NCBI GenBank assembly: GCA_027578815.1
Contig: JANBTH010000104.1
Span: 1-35,112 of the forward strand
Length of the DNA stretch: 35,112 nt
Reading direction: 5' to 3'
DNA from: Coemansia sp. RSA 1804
Taxonomy: Eukaryota > Kickxellomycota > Kickxellomycetes > Kickxellales > Kickxellaceae
This document shows, in pieces, positions 17,493 through 26,994 of this stretch. A program made the position numbers and the translations under genes. Position 1 is the first letter of the stretch. Each line of letters opens with the position of its first letter. Under the pieces are notes generated by a model, which ran no database searches, was not told where the DNA came from, and saw only the letters and a program-made list of their open reading frames with translations.

Positions 17493-18155
17493 ATGTTCAA
17501 GTCTGTCTCTCTTGTCTACGCGCTGGCTGTTGCAATTGCTTACAGCTTCCCTGTTCCAGATGGCAATTACGATGCTGCCGTTCTGGAGAAGCGTCATGCC
17601 TGCAATGGAGTGGGCTGTGGTGTGCCAGGCTGCGGTGTGCCATTCCTTGCCAGCGGCCTGTATCCGAACACCCAGTTCATCGGGCCTGGGTTTGTGCATA
17701 CCAAGGTGTATCCTGACATTACCTTTTCGGCTATACATGGTGGCGGCGGATTGATTGGATCCACAACCCCACCTGCCCCGCCAGCGGTTCCTGCTGTCCC
17801 TGCTGTTCCAGACTGCGGTCAGCCTGCAGTTCAGCCTTGCCAGGAGACAAATGCTGCACCTCCAGCTCCGGTCCCAGCTCCTCCCGCCGTTGCACCACCA
17901 GCCCCCGACTGCAACCAGAACGCAGTCCAGCCATCCCAGGGCGCAGATGTGACACCTCCTGCTCCGGCATGCGACCAGAGCAATGCCCAGGGCTGTGCAG
18001 GCACACCCTCGACGTCGTACAGCTTTAACAGCAGCCAGAGCAAGAATGTTGCTGCTTCGAACTACAAGGAGAAGACCGTTTACATGCACAACAAGGAGGG
18101 AGCATCGGTCAACACTTCATCCGATTGCAATACGAACATTAGCTACAACGGATGA
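17493..18155 (+). CDS. small secreted Cys/Pro/Ala-rich repeat protein
   Basis: A 220-residue protein of unknown function. Residues 1-18 form a signal peptide (MFKSVSLVYALAVAIAYS). A Kex2-type site, LEKR (31-34), follows, so residues 19-34 would be a short propeptide. The mature start is Cys- and Gly-rich with CNGVGCGVPGCGVPF (37-51). The middle is Pro/Ala-rich and carries three related blocks: PDCGQPAVQPCQ, PDCNQNAVQPSQ and PACDQSNAQGCA, separated by Pro/Ala/Val spacers. The C-terminus is Ser/Asn-rich, with several potential N-glycosylation sites (NSS, NTS and NIS). It looks like a cell-wall or extracellular protein. No GPI signal is evident, since the end is not hydrophobic. A TATA box is placed 159 bases upstream and a poly(A) signal about 120 bases downstream. 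Confidence 0.8.
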   Translation: MFKSVSLVYALAVAIAYSFPVPDGNYDAAVLEKRHACNGVGCGVPGCGVPFLASGLYPNTQFIGPGFVHTKVYPDITFSAIHGGGGLIGSTTPPAPPAVPAVPAVPDCGQPAVQPCQETNAAPPAPVPAPPAVAPPAPDCNQNAVQPSQGADVTPPAPACDQSNAQGCAGTPSTSYSFNSSQSKNVAASNYKEKTVYMHNKEGASVNTSSDCNTNISYNG

Positions 18156-18276
18156 TATGTAGCCCATATTCGACCACACGGTGAGATCTAGCACCATTGG
18201 CACTTTTCTCTATGCCGATCGAAATAGGGCAATGTCATAGCGATAGCCATCTTTCTCGATTGCCGATGATTATGAG

Positions 18277-18282
18277 AATAAA
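18277..18282 (+). terminator. poly(A) signal candidate of the secreted-protein gene
   Basis: AATAAA about 120 bases after the stop codon, followed by a T-rich run. It lies about 95 bases before the start of the HD-domain gene. Confidence 0.4.
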
Positions 18283-18378
18283 ATGATATTTTCTCTCTCT
18301 TTTGTTGTATTGCTTTGGTTATAATTTTCATCTTCTAGTCCCCCCTTTTGACGCTGAAATAAGAACAAAAGCAAAGCA

Positions 18379-18855
18379 ATGCACGACAATAGTTTGGTAG
18401 TAAGCAAAACAGAGGCATTTGTGAAGGATTATATGAGCAAGTACGATTGCTCCCACGACTGGTACCATGTACAGCGGGTGGTGCGACAAGCGCTGGCATT
18501 AGCAACAGCAGAGTTGCAGACCAAGTCGGTTGATATGCTTGTAGTCCATCTGGCAGCTTTGCTGCACGATGTTGACGACGCAAAGTACGTGCAGGCTGGA
18601 GAAGAGCGCTTTGACTGCAAGGGCTTTCTTGTTGGAGCTGGTGTAGATCAGGAAAGGGCAGAACTGGTGTGCAGAATCGCTGATTCTGTTTCGTTCCGCA
18701 AGGAGCTTTTGTTTATTGAGCAGGCAAAGCAGGGATTGGGAGACAATGAGGAGGAGGAATGGCGCAGAAATTGCGTAGAGCTTGCGTGTGTTCAGGACGC
18801 CGACCGTCTAGATGCAATCGGAGCATTCGGGGTGATTAGATGCGCTGCGTTTTGA
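18379..18855 (+). CDS. HD-domain phosphohydrolase, ending at a premature TGA
   Basis: The open part encodes 158 residues of an HD-superfamily metal-dependent phosphohydrolase (YedJ-like type). Metal ligands are all present: His30 in CSHDWYHVQRV, the HD pair His63/Asp64 in HLAALLHDVDDAKY, and Asp140 in VQDADRLDAIGAFG. The open frame stops at TGA 18853-18855, directly after the segment GVIRCAAF. In this family that segment continues with GGAR..RPL, and the DNA after the TGA does encode GARNRPLH in the same frame. The TGA thus takes the place of one Gly codon, most simply a GGA-to-TGA change. Without the rest, helices at the C-terminal end of the domain would be missing. Substrate is unknown; related enzymes act on nucleotides or phosphate esters. 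See the following entry for the separated part. Confidence 0.7.
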   Translation: MHDNSLVVSKTEAFVKDYMSKYDCSHDWYHVQRVVRQALALATAELQTKSVDMLVVHLAALLHDVDDAKYVQAGEERFDCKGFLVGAGVDQERAELVCRIADSVSFRKELLFIEQAKQGLGDNEEEEWRRNCVELACVQDADRLDAIGAFGVIRCAAF

Positions 18856-19421
18856 GGCGCGCGCAACCGTCCGCTCCACTGTCCTTCTGACGGAGCTCCT
18901 TGCGGAAAGACAACATATGAGCAATATACTGCGGAAGGCAAAGATGCACGGGGGTCAATGGTTTCGCACTTCTATGGTAGGTTCTATGGCGCACAAGCGT
19001 GTGCAGCATGCACGGCTATTATTACCCCAGCTACCAGACAATCGACTTTAGTGTATATTGACGTCGTCTCAAATGTCATGTGCGGCTGCTGTTTGTTCAG
19101 CTAGTCTTGTTGTTGACTAATTCCTGCGTCATTCATGGATATTTGGCTTTGTCACCACTGCATGTATGAATGTGTAAATGTATGAACGATGGCACGCGCA
19201 AGACTAATAATTGTATGTTGCCGCATTATAACAACATAAATACATACATTTATTAATTGGCTAATACCATCTGTAAATGCGCCAATGTAGAGAAGCTGCT
19301 AAGTCTGGCCGACATGATGAAGACGGATACGGGTCGAATGGAAGCCCAACGCAGACACAACTTTATGCTAATGTTCTTGCAAAACATCGACGAAGAGCTT
19401 GCATTTGGTGCACACCATTGA
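18856..19421 (+). pseudogene. C-terminal part of the HD-domain gene, behind the in-frame TGA, with one intron
   Basis: In the same frame as the upstream HD ORF, 18856-18976 encodes GARNRPLH, a less conserved loop, and SMVSHFY. The family continues with EKL..L..MMKT. That continuation is found at 19291-19421, EKLLSLADMMKTDTGRMEAQ and on to a TGA at 19419-19421. A GT...AG intron at 18977-19290 joins the two at phase 1 and builds the Glu codon exactly. The homology on both sides of the TGA means the gene was whole until recently, or that the TGA is a sequencing or assembly error, or that it is read through. I call it broken as written, with the intact alternative open. A further 3' exon at 19532-19593 is possible. 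Confidence 0.65.
18977..19290 (+). other. spliceosomal intron in the HD-domain gene
   Basis: The 314-base intron begins GTAGGT and ends AATGTAG. A branch-point-like GCTAAT lies about 30 bases before the 3' end. Removing it restores the family sequence HFY-EKLL across the junction. It is the only intron in the window that homology fixes. The interior is AT-rich without coding potential. Confidence 0.75.
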
Positions 19422-19831
19422 CAATGAATGCTACATCGGCGGAGAGAAAACAGAGAGCTGCCACATTAGAGCATGTCCCTCTTTTTTTGAGGTTGGGGGG
19501 AGACACTGAAGTTGTTGGGACACTAGTGTAGAAATTGATTTGGATCGCGTTGATGCCATGGAGGTGGACCACGAGGAATTGATCATTGGTTGACATACAG
19601 AATCTAAGACTAAATTATCCAATGTTTCTTGTTTTTGTCATTTCTTGGCATGTATGTCGGTAGATCGAATGTGTCTTTCTCCACACCAACCTTGCCATTT
19701 CTGCCTTGGGATGTTAACAAAAGAAATATGATATACATGGAAAAGTGAAATAAATGTACGGCAATCAAATGCAGAATCTTATTGCCGTGCTTCTTTGCAA
19801 ATGCGGTGGAGAGCAGACGAGTGGTGCTCAC

Positions 19832-19857
19832 GATGCCATGCCATGCCATGCCGTGCC
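19832..19857. repeat. ATGCC pentanucleotide tandem repeat
   Basis: Five units of ATGCC, the last one changed to GTGCC. Non-coding microsatellite. Confidence 0.8.
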
Positions 19858-20991
19858 TTCTTCATGTTAGTCCCGCAACTCCCACGGCCAATTTTTTTGA
19901 AACGGTAAAAGTTCTTTTTGTTTTTGTTTTTGCAATTCCTGGGGAGTTTAATTAGAGAAAGCCGGAATAAAAAGACCGAAGCGATTTAAAAATGGAAAAG
20001 AGGCTTTCTGCCGAAATCCTGTTCTGCACGGCTTGTAAGCAATGCGCAGAGTTCTCAAGTCTAGACTTTCGATCGCCACTTTCTGTCATTTCTTTTCCTC
20101 CTTTCGCGCAATGAAAGAAGGATAGATGGTGTCATATCCAACAGCACCGTCGGAAACGTCCCCGAGCTGTCTGGCACAGATCACACTCCCTCACACATAT
20201 ACACACCACCAGTCCTCACACACGGTATGCTTTGCTACAATCATCTATCTGCGCACATTACATGTTGCTGCCGAATGAAGAAAAAAACAGTGTAGACAAA
20301 AGATGTATTGTTGACTGCTGACTTTCAACTGTCAGATATCTCGTCTTTATCTCTGAATCCCCATCTTCGGGTATTAAACGACGGAAACATACGGATCGCT
20401 CAATATATTGGTGCACACGATACCTGTTGAGGATTGGTCACTCTCACAAAAAAGTGCATGTCGAAGCGGGGGAGATGCTGCAGATTGTAGCCCTCGCGCT
20501 CTTTGGGCAGCAACATCTGGACCTTCTTTTTTTCCCTTCTCCTCCCAAAGCTTAATTTTCTCTTTTTGGGTTATCTTCTTTTTCCCTTACTATCGATATT
20601 CACAATGATTCTTTGTGAATAAATAAAGTCTCCTCAGCCGTGGCCCTTTCTTTGTTTGTTCTTTTCCCCACTGTTTCCGCGTACCTCTTCCATCTCCTCT
20701 AAAAAACAAAGAAACAAGCCCAGCAAGCAGTGCATCTGCTTTCTGTACATATCGATACGCAAAGTTGACGCACACACTTGTAGATAGATAGATGTTCCAT
20801 ACATACAATTGACTACACATTCTTCCTCCATTACGCTGGGTCTTCGTTTTCTTCTTCCATCTCATCTCTATAAGAGGCACTTGCGAGGAAACCCCCTTTT
20901 TGCGAACACCATATTCGGCATCTGCAAGTCTTTTTGCTCAGTCCAGGGTCTATTGCTTTATTATTTCGCCTGCTCTTATCCGTGAAACTAC

Positions 20992-21016
20992 CTCTATCTC
21001 TATCTCTATCTCTATT
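20992..21016. repeat. CTCTAT hexanucleotide tandem repeat
   Basis: About four units of CTCTAT in the pyrimidine-rich leader, ending 113 bases before the K+ channel start codon. It may be in the 5' UTR. Confidence 0.8.
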
Positions 21017-21129
21017 ATTTAGCTAGCCATTTGTTATTCAATAGTCGCCTTTTAGTGTGGCTTACGTGCATCTTCACCGCATCACACTGCAGCGGGTAAC
21101 GGTAGCATCTGCAACCTATCGCTGTGCAC

Positions 21130-24100
21130 ATGCAGTCGTCGCAACCAGCGGACCAAAGCACCTCACACGACGCCGACGCATCGGACTTGCCGCTGCCAGA
21201 ACAGGACGACTCGAAAGGCAGCGACGATGAGGACTACCACGGAGACAACAGCGACGACAACGCTGGCAGTGCCAGCGCCAGTGACGATGACACGTGGAAC
21301 CGCGTGGTCACCTTTGCCGATACGCCGGCGTCGCGGTCGTCAGCGCACTCACATCCCGCTGGCGACGCTCTTTTAGCTTCAGCAGCGCTTGCACGCCACT
21401 CGCCTCGCTCCAGCCGTCGATATCCTCGCGCCGTCCGCAGAGTAGCTGTCCACCAGAGCAACTCAGAGGCTGTGGCCGACGCATCTCCCGCACCCTATGA
21501 GCAAGAAAGGCCCCGCGAGTTCCCCGGGCTTGCTGCGGCTACCGGCAACCCCAATCTGCCAAGGTCCTACACAGATTTGGAAGCGCTGAAGCAGGACTTG
21601 CCAAGCGCACACCCCTCTGAGAGTCCCTCGGCCAATATGCATGGCATCGAGTCCTCACGAGAGCTGCCTGACACAGCTCCTCATGACCAGAGAGAGGCTG
21701 CCTCGGTGTCTTATGCCCTCGACACTCCGGAGCCGTCTCCCCAACCCAGAGCCTCCAGCAGTCGTCTGTCGGCTGATGGACACGGCAATGTCGAGGCCTC
21801 AAGCCAGAAGAAGCTTCCATTCCCGTCTCTTCCGTTCTCCCGTGGCTCTCAGCCGCACGACCTGTCGCCTCCGACTATTCAGCGCCGACACACAATGCAG
21901 ACCCACTCGTCCAGCAGAAGGTCAAGTAAGCCGAACCAGACAGCAACCACAGCCACAACAACAACCACAAACACCGCAGCTTCTTCCATTCGCGGTAATG
22001 GCCGACGCAACAAGGCCGGTGTCAGCAGCACGACCAGCAGCAGCAGCAGTGAGCTGGCATCACCTTCTCAGCAGGATGACTCGAACTCGTCAGGGCTCGA
22101 GAGACAATGGTTCAAACGTGCAAACACCTTTTCAGTTGGCGACTACGTGAACCAAGACACAGACATGCATCGCATAAGCTCGGCAAAACCCCACGATACC
22201 GTCCACCCGCTGCCTCGCATAACAACTATGACGTCGGCGAGAGAGAAGGACGGCGGAGACATGGAAACCGGCATTGATGACCTGCCGCCTTTGCACTTCG
22301 GACGCGAGTTCACAAGCGGCTTGCGAAACATCCAGTTGACATTTAGCGAGCAGCCCAAGCAAAAGCAAACCGGAAACCCCCTCAAGCATCTCATCCGCTC
22401 AAAGCACAACTTTCGTGCGCTGGTGACCTATGGCGGTTACCTCATCCCCATCAACATTCTCCTCAATGTCATTCTCTTGGGCCGCGGCTGGCTTGAGTAC
22501 AAAGTGCCGGATGCCAATGGCCAGCGCGAGACCGTGAACAACCCGCTTGGGTACCTGGTAACGTCTATCGTCTCGCTTGTCCTCATCGTTATCAGCGGAA
22601 TCTGCTTTGTCCTGCGTTGTCTCGAGTACGATGTGCTTATCACTACCATTATGTCGGTCATGGCCAATGTTGCAAACGCTGTGTTGATCCTAGTAAGCGC
22701 AGTCACGTATCTGAAGTCTGAGCGCCCGGCGCATCCAGATGCTAATCTAACTGGCGAGTACTACTGCTCGTACGCAGGCGCTGCGGTTGCGCTGCTGAAT
22801 GCTCTGCTGCTGCTGATTGACATTCTTATCACGCCTGGGTTCCGGTACCGCGGATCGGGCATGTCGCGCCAACAGCGCATGCTGCAGTTCAACATTATTC
22901 TTATTGTTGTTTGGATTGGAATTGGCGGCTACGCTTGGTCTAAGATTGAGGCATGGGACACCATCACCAGTGTCATGTTCTGCATGGTCACCGTCACAAC
23001 CATTGGCTTTGGCAACAAGTCTCCGACGAAGACCTACTCGCGCGCCCTCCAGCTCATCTACGGGCCCCTCGGCATTCTCATGTTTGGTCTTATGCTGCTG
23101 AACACGCGCAACGTCATTATCCAGATCACGCGCAACAAGTTCCGGACGGCCAAGCGCGAGTTCCAGGCAAAGCGCAAGAAGCTTGAGGAAGACGTGACTG
23201 CCAACCAGGTTTCCCGCCGCTTGGCTGCCCGCCCCGTCAAGCCCAGCTGGCACAGCGTGGTAACAGACTTTCTTGGCAGAGTGTTTATACCGCGTCGCGA
23301 GCGTGTGCGTGCTGGGATTCCAGAATGGCTGAGGAGGAGGCTGGATCGCGGCGAGCGAGGCACCCCAGACAGTCATGTGGATCTGGAGGACGGCCTGAAA
23401 AGGCCGCACGACAAGGATGCTGGCAGTCTGGGCACCGCAAGGTATCCTGGAGACGCCGAATCGACATTCTCCCATGCCCGTGAACCTTGGGACATTCCTC
23501 AGCAGCAGCAGCAGCCGCCGATGCTTGGCCAGCGCACGGCATCTCCCGACGCAATCAGCGAGAGAGCATACTCTAATAGAAGCGCCGCCGATGACGGGTC
23601 TTTTGGAAGGGGCAGTTATGTCGAACCACCTCAGCACGCAATTCCACGCACATATACCACTGCCTCTCGTCTATCGCAAGTGGAAGAGGCGCTCTCGAGG
23701 CCAGGGATGCCTGATCGCATACGTCGTCGGATGAAGTTTGGTTTGAAACACAAGCACAAACACGGTGCGTCAGGCAGACGGCATAGCGACGACCAGGATA
23801 GTGACGATGAGGCTGCATTCCACAGTGGCGGTGACACTGAAGACGATAACAACAATCACGGAAAGGACACTGGGTTCAAGCGGGTCTTAACCACGGCGTC
23901 AGTCATCCACAACAAGGTCATGGACAAGGCGAGCAAAGGAATTGCCAAGGCAAAGAACAAGGCCAAGAAGAACGGACCTCGCCAAATAACCAAGCAGCTC
24001 TGGGCAGCACTGGCCATTAACATCAGTTTCTGGTGCGCAAGCGCTGCAATATTCTATGCCTGTGAGTCGCCAGAGTGGACATACTTTGATGCCTTGTATT

Positions 24101-24807
24101 TCTGCTACGTGGCATTCACAACCATTGGCTACGGTGACATTGTGCCTGCAACCACCGAGGGCATGGTTACCTTTATCTGTCTTTGCTTTGTTGCTGTTGC
24201 GCTGGAGACCTTCTTGGTTGTATCGGCAGTCACCTTCTTTAGCGAAATCCTGAGCAACACGCTGCGGCAGACAAGAGTCCAGACGCGTATCGAGAAGCGC
24301 CGCAGAGGCCTTGTTGCGTACGAGATTCGCCGCCATGTCAAGCAGCCCGATTACAATCCGTTTGGCACAGGCGACGAGGACCGCATGGTCAACGTTGGTG
24401 TAAGCAAGCTGAAGAAGACCTTCCGCCATGTCAGAGAGGTGGTAAGAGGCCGCCGTCCTGTCGGCGATCTGGTCAGGCTCCAGCGCTCCGCTGACCAGAT
24501 GGAGCGCGACGAACAGCTCACCGAGGGCTTCATAAGACACACAACCGGAGCAGGCGGCTTTGCGCCAGGCGGCTGGCAGGCACCGTCTCCTCTAGGCTCG
24601 CCAACCCACCGTCCTGTTTCCAATGATCTCGTCCCGCTTTCTCCATCGCCAAGCATCTTGTCAAGAGCCTCGTCAAGAGCAGCCGATTCTCCTGGCGCTG
24701 CCACTCTTTCGCCCAGAGCAGCTGTCAACCAGCAAGGAAGATCCGGATCGTCCGACAATGTGTCTGTGTACAGCTCAACCAGCCTGTCGCCTCCCAAGGA
24801 CAAATGA
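21130..24807 (+). CDS. TOK1: TOK-type two-pore-domain outward-rectifier K+ channel
   Basis: A 1225-residue protein with the fungal TOK plan of eight membrane segments and two pore loops. Segments 1-4 lie at about 430-570, segments 5 and 6 at about 585-655, and segments 7 and 8 at about 956-1040. Pore 1 has the filter TIGFGN (624-629) after TVT; pore 2 has TIGYGD (998-1003). TOK channels release K+ across the plasma membrane when the membrane is depolarised beyond the K+ equilibrium. Unusual parts are a Ser/Pro/acidic N-terminus of about 430 residues, a linker of about 300 residues between the two pore units with HKHKHK and acidic runs, and a C-terminal tail with many Ser-Pro sites. These are likely phosphorylation and binding regions. 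The start is the ATG at 21130; a GTG two codons upstream is ignored. It converges on a DUF3605 gene, with about 66 bases between stops. Confidence 0.93.
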   Translation: MQSSQPADQSTSHDADASDLPLPEQDDSKGSDDEDYHGDNSDDNAGSASASDDDTWNRVVTFADTPASRSSAHSHPAGDALLASAALARHSPRSSRRYPRAVRRVAVHQSNSEAVADASPAPYEQERPREFPGLAAATGNPNLPRSYTDLEALKQDLPSAHPSESPSANMHGIESSRELPDTAPHDQREAASVSYALDTPEPSPQPRASSSRLSADGHGNVEASSQKKLPFPSLPFSRGSQPHDLSPPTIQRRHTMQTHSSSRRSSKPNQTATTATTTTTNTAASSIRGNGRRNKAGVSSTTSSSSSELASPSQQDDSNSSGLERQWFKRANTFSVGDYVNQDTDMHRISSAKPHDTVHPLPRITTMTSAREKDGGDMETGIDDLPPLHFGREFTSGLRNIQLTFSEQPKQKQTGNPLKHLIRSKHNFRALVTYGGYLIPINILLNVILLGRGWLEYKVPDANGQRETVNNPLGYLVTSIVSLVLIVISGICFVLRCLEYDVLITTIMSVMANVANAVLILVSAVTYLKSERPAHPDANLTGEYYCSYAGAAVALLNALLLLIDILITPGFRYRGSGMSRQQRMLQFNIILIVVWIGIGGYAWSKIEAWDTITSVMFCMVTVTTIGFGNKSPTKTYSRALQLIYGPLGILMFGLMLLNTRNVIIQITRNKFRTAKREFQAKRKKLEEDVTANQVSRRLAARPVKPSWHSVVTDFLGRVFIPRRERVRAGIPEWLRRRLDRGERGTPDSHVDLEDGLKRPHDKDAGSLGTARYPGDAESTFSHAREPWDIPQQQQQPPMLGQRTASPDAISERAYSNRSAADDGSFGRGSYVEPPQHAIPRTYTTASRLSQVEEALSRPGMPDRIRRRMKFGLKHKHKHGASGRRHSDDQDSDDEAAFHSGGDTEDDNNNHGKDTGFKRVLTTASVIHNKVMDKASKGIAKAKNKAKKNGPRQITKQLWAALAINISFWCASAAIFYACESPEWTYFDALYFCYVAFTTIGYGDIVPATTEGMVTFICLCFVAVALETFLVVSAVTFFSEILSNTLRQTRVQTRIEKRRRGLVAYEIRRHVKQPDYNPFGTGDEDRMVNVGVSKLKKTFRHVREVVRGRRPVGDLVRLQRSADQMERDEQLTEGFIRHTTGAGGFAPGGWQAPSPLGSPTHRPVSNDLVPLSPSPSILSRASSRAADSPGAATLSPRAAVNQQGRSGSSDNVSVYSSTSLSPPKDK

Positions 24808-24873
24808 CCGTGTTATTTACGTTTTTTACCGCATCTTTATTTCTTCAACCATCTTTATTATTATCATTGCATT

Positions 24874-25407
24874 CTACAACTTTTTGACTATCAAATGACC
24901 ATGCACAACCTCGGGAATGCTTTGCAAGTGCGGTGGATTAACAAACCACACCCACTCGTACCTGTTGGCTCCCAGGGTCTTGTCAAGTCTCGACTCAAAA
25001 AGCGTCCTAACATCAGTAGCAGGCACCGTTCCAGGCGTCAGACTTGGCTTTGACCACAGGATGTAATGCATCGTGTCTTTCGGCAGCGCATACGGATAGT
25101 CGTTTGGAATCATCAAGTGCTGGGCTACAGGGTCGGCAAGGAACTCCGCCAATTTGACCGTCTGCATAAACGCAACAATCGATCCGTGCTTCTTGCGTAT
25201 CTGATCCATGTCTTCGCGATACGCAAGCTCCTCGGGCATCTTTCGTCCCAGCAGGTCAAGCCGCTCTGCTGCAACCACAAGCTTCACCTCTTCCCAGGTG
25301 AAATCGCGTTGCACGCCCACATGCTTTGCGCTCTTTTGGTTGAGCAAGTCTTCGGGAAGATGCTGCTGGATTGCTGGGACAGCCACAGGGAGCTCTACGG
25401 ACGCCAT
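24874..25407 (-). CDS. DUF3605 family protein (N-acetylglucosamine-induced-protein-like)
   Basis: A 177-residue protein. The family features are FTWEEVKLVVAAERLDLLGR (36-55), a Tyr-rich RxxxxYREDMDQIRKKHGS stretch (55-75), LPKDTMHYILWSKPSL (108-123), and the signature WVWFVNPPHLQSIPEVVHGH (152-171). The His-rich ending after PPHLQS is the most conserved part of the family. The biochemical function is unknown. Some fungal members are labelled as induced by N-acetylglucosamine, but that label is not evidence for this copy. The ATG at 25407 gives a family-typical length; the open frame upstream to 25515 encodes hydrophobic residues without family likeness. Confidence 0.8.
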   Translation of the reverse strand: MASVELPVAVPAIQQHLPEDLLNQKSAKHVGVQRDFTWEEVKLVVAAERLDLLGRKMPEELAYREDMDQIRKKHGSIVAFMQTVKLAEFLADPVAQHLMIPNDYPYALPKDTMHYILWSKPSLTPGTVPATDVRTLFESRLDKTLGANRYEWVWFVNPPHLQSIPEVVHGHLIVKKL

Positions 25408-26994
25408 TTTCTGTAAGCAAGACTCAAGAATGCAACAAAAAAAAAGTACAGAAGAGTATGCAAATTGAACCTTGAGAACGAGAAATAGACATGAGCAATG
25501 CATGTTGCAAACCAAAGCAATATTGATAATCTAGGCACTCTAATTTACTAGCCAGATTACGAGAGTGATTTTGCTTTTCCCAGTTTTGCATGTGTGGCTG
25601 TGGATGTGTTATCCCTTCTCGATCCGATCCCCAAGCTTTGCGCTTTCTTGGCGTCTGGTTGCAAATATCAACACCAGCCGTTTTGAAAAAGGCGATAGCT
25701 GTACATCTTGCCCGTGTCTATTTTCAAGGTTTGCTAATTAAGACCATTCTTTTTCTGTGGCATAAAGTAAGGCAATGATGAAGACAAGTTGTTTTGACAT
25801 ACGCTGTGCAATTCTGGCAAGCAGAAAAAGAGAAAAACAATATCATTCCACAACATGCCCGCATTCCCTAGTTTGTCAAAAAAAACTAAAATTAGAACCA
25901 TGTCGGCATATGGATCCTTCGTGCATTGGAAAATAAAATAATATCCGTCAGCAGACAGCAGACATTTAAAACACAAATGCCGAACTCTGCCAAGCTACGG
26001 GGAAAAGCGACTTGCCAAATGGTGCTTCTACGTTACGTAAAGTTGCTAACATTTCGACGAGTCTGAACAGTTTTATGTGCTTGTCTTTTCAAGCATGTAC
26101 CAGATGTGCTGTATCTGTTTGTCAGTTTCAATTTGGACATATTTCATACTGAGCCAGCTCCTAGCACAGCCATTTTGTTCCGGATGAGGCACACCAATGT
26201 ACGGGAATGTGCTGGAAATTGCAGCAGATACACATTGTCAATGCCACACATGCAGGTGAAATGTGTAGTTTCCTTCCTTCACACACGGACCTGCATTCAT
26301 TTGGTCATCCACACTATTCTTGTCAAAGTGAGCAAACAACATCCTTTTCCTTTTTCCACCCCTGTCAGTGGAAATCAATCTAAATATAACATCACGGCAT
26401 ATGGAGCCATCTGAAAGCTTTTTCTTCTTCAATATTATGTCTTTACATTTATTTCTCTGTATTGTTCTTAAAGCGGGTGATAGCTGTGTTCAATAAAGAA
26501 AACTTTTTCAATTGTAGAGCGTACTACACCGCCGCGCAAGAAGCAAGGCTTTTTTCTTTAGATAATAGGTGGAAGCACTGACATTCAGCCTTTTTTCTTG
26601 TTCCTAGTCTCACTTATATTTCATTTATTCTCTTTTGGTCCCAAGCCTTTGGCCCACATCCCTTGTTGTACACCTCCTTCACCACATCGTGTTCTTTCTT
26701 CTTTTTATTATCTTACTACTTCTGTCTCCTAACTAGGAAGGTTACCTTTTGTTGTTGTTGTTGTTTCTGTAAATCCCTTTGAATAAGGATCTTTTCTATA
26801 TTAATAAGGGCAGTTTCCTTTTTGGCAAGCTGCGGTTACCGGGGAAACTGCAGCAGAATCCATATATATATATATATATATACATTACGCAAAGCACAGC
26901 AGACTCTATATTCAGTGTTTAGCATTTATTCTAATCTATAACATTCCACTTTCGGAGGCAAAACTCGCCTTTTAATTATAATTTTTTTGTTGAC
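25408..26994. other. intergenic region between DUF3605 and trehalase-like genes
   Basis: About 1.6 kb in a divergent arrangement, without recognised genes. A plus frame at 26106-26414 has no domain and an unlikely composition. The last 450 bases are pyrimidine-rich with a GTT repeat near 26750-26764 and an (AT)n run at 26862-26882, and probably hold the promoter of the trehalase-like gene. Confidence 0.5.
26862..26882. repeat. (AT)n run, possible TATA element of the trehalase-like gene
   Basis: About ten AT units, ending 112 bases upstream of the ATG at 26995. Such runs can act as a TATA element. The spacing resembles the TATA-to-ATG distance at the HIT (118), HMG-box (110) and secreted-protein (159) genes. 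Confidence 0.55.

Larger units (their letters stand above)
19594..21129. other. intergenic region and long promoter/leader of the K+ channel gene
   Basis: This 1.5 kb stretch has no recognised gene. It contains a pentanucleotide repeat at 19832-19857, a TTTTTG repeat at 19914-19932, a CACACA-rich block near 20190-20225, GATA repeats near 20783-20793, and a CTCTAT repeat at 20992-21016. The pyrimidine-rich last 600 bases look like a fungal promoter and 5' UTR. No TATA box is clearly placed. Confidence 0.5.

Noticed and set aside
22747..23637. 296-codon minus-strand frame inside the K+ channel gene
   Set aside because: It is the antisense shadow of the channel, whose two pore filters and eight membrane segments fix the plus strand.
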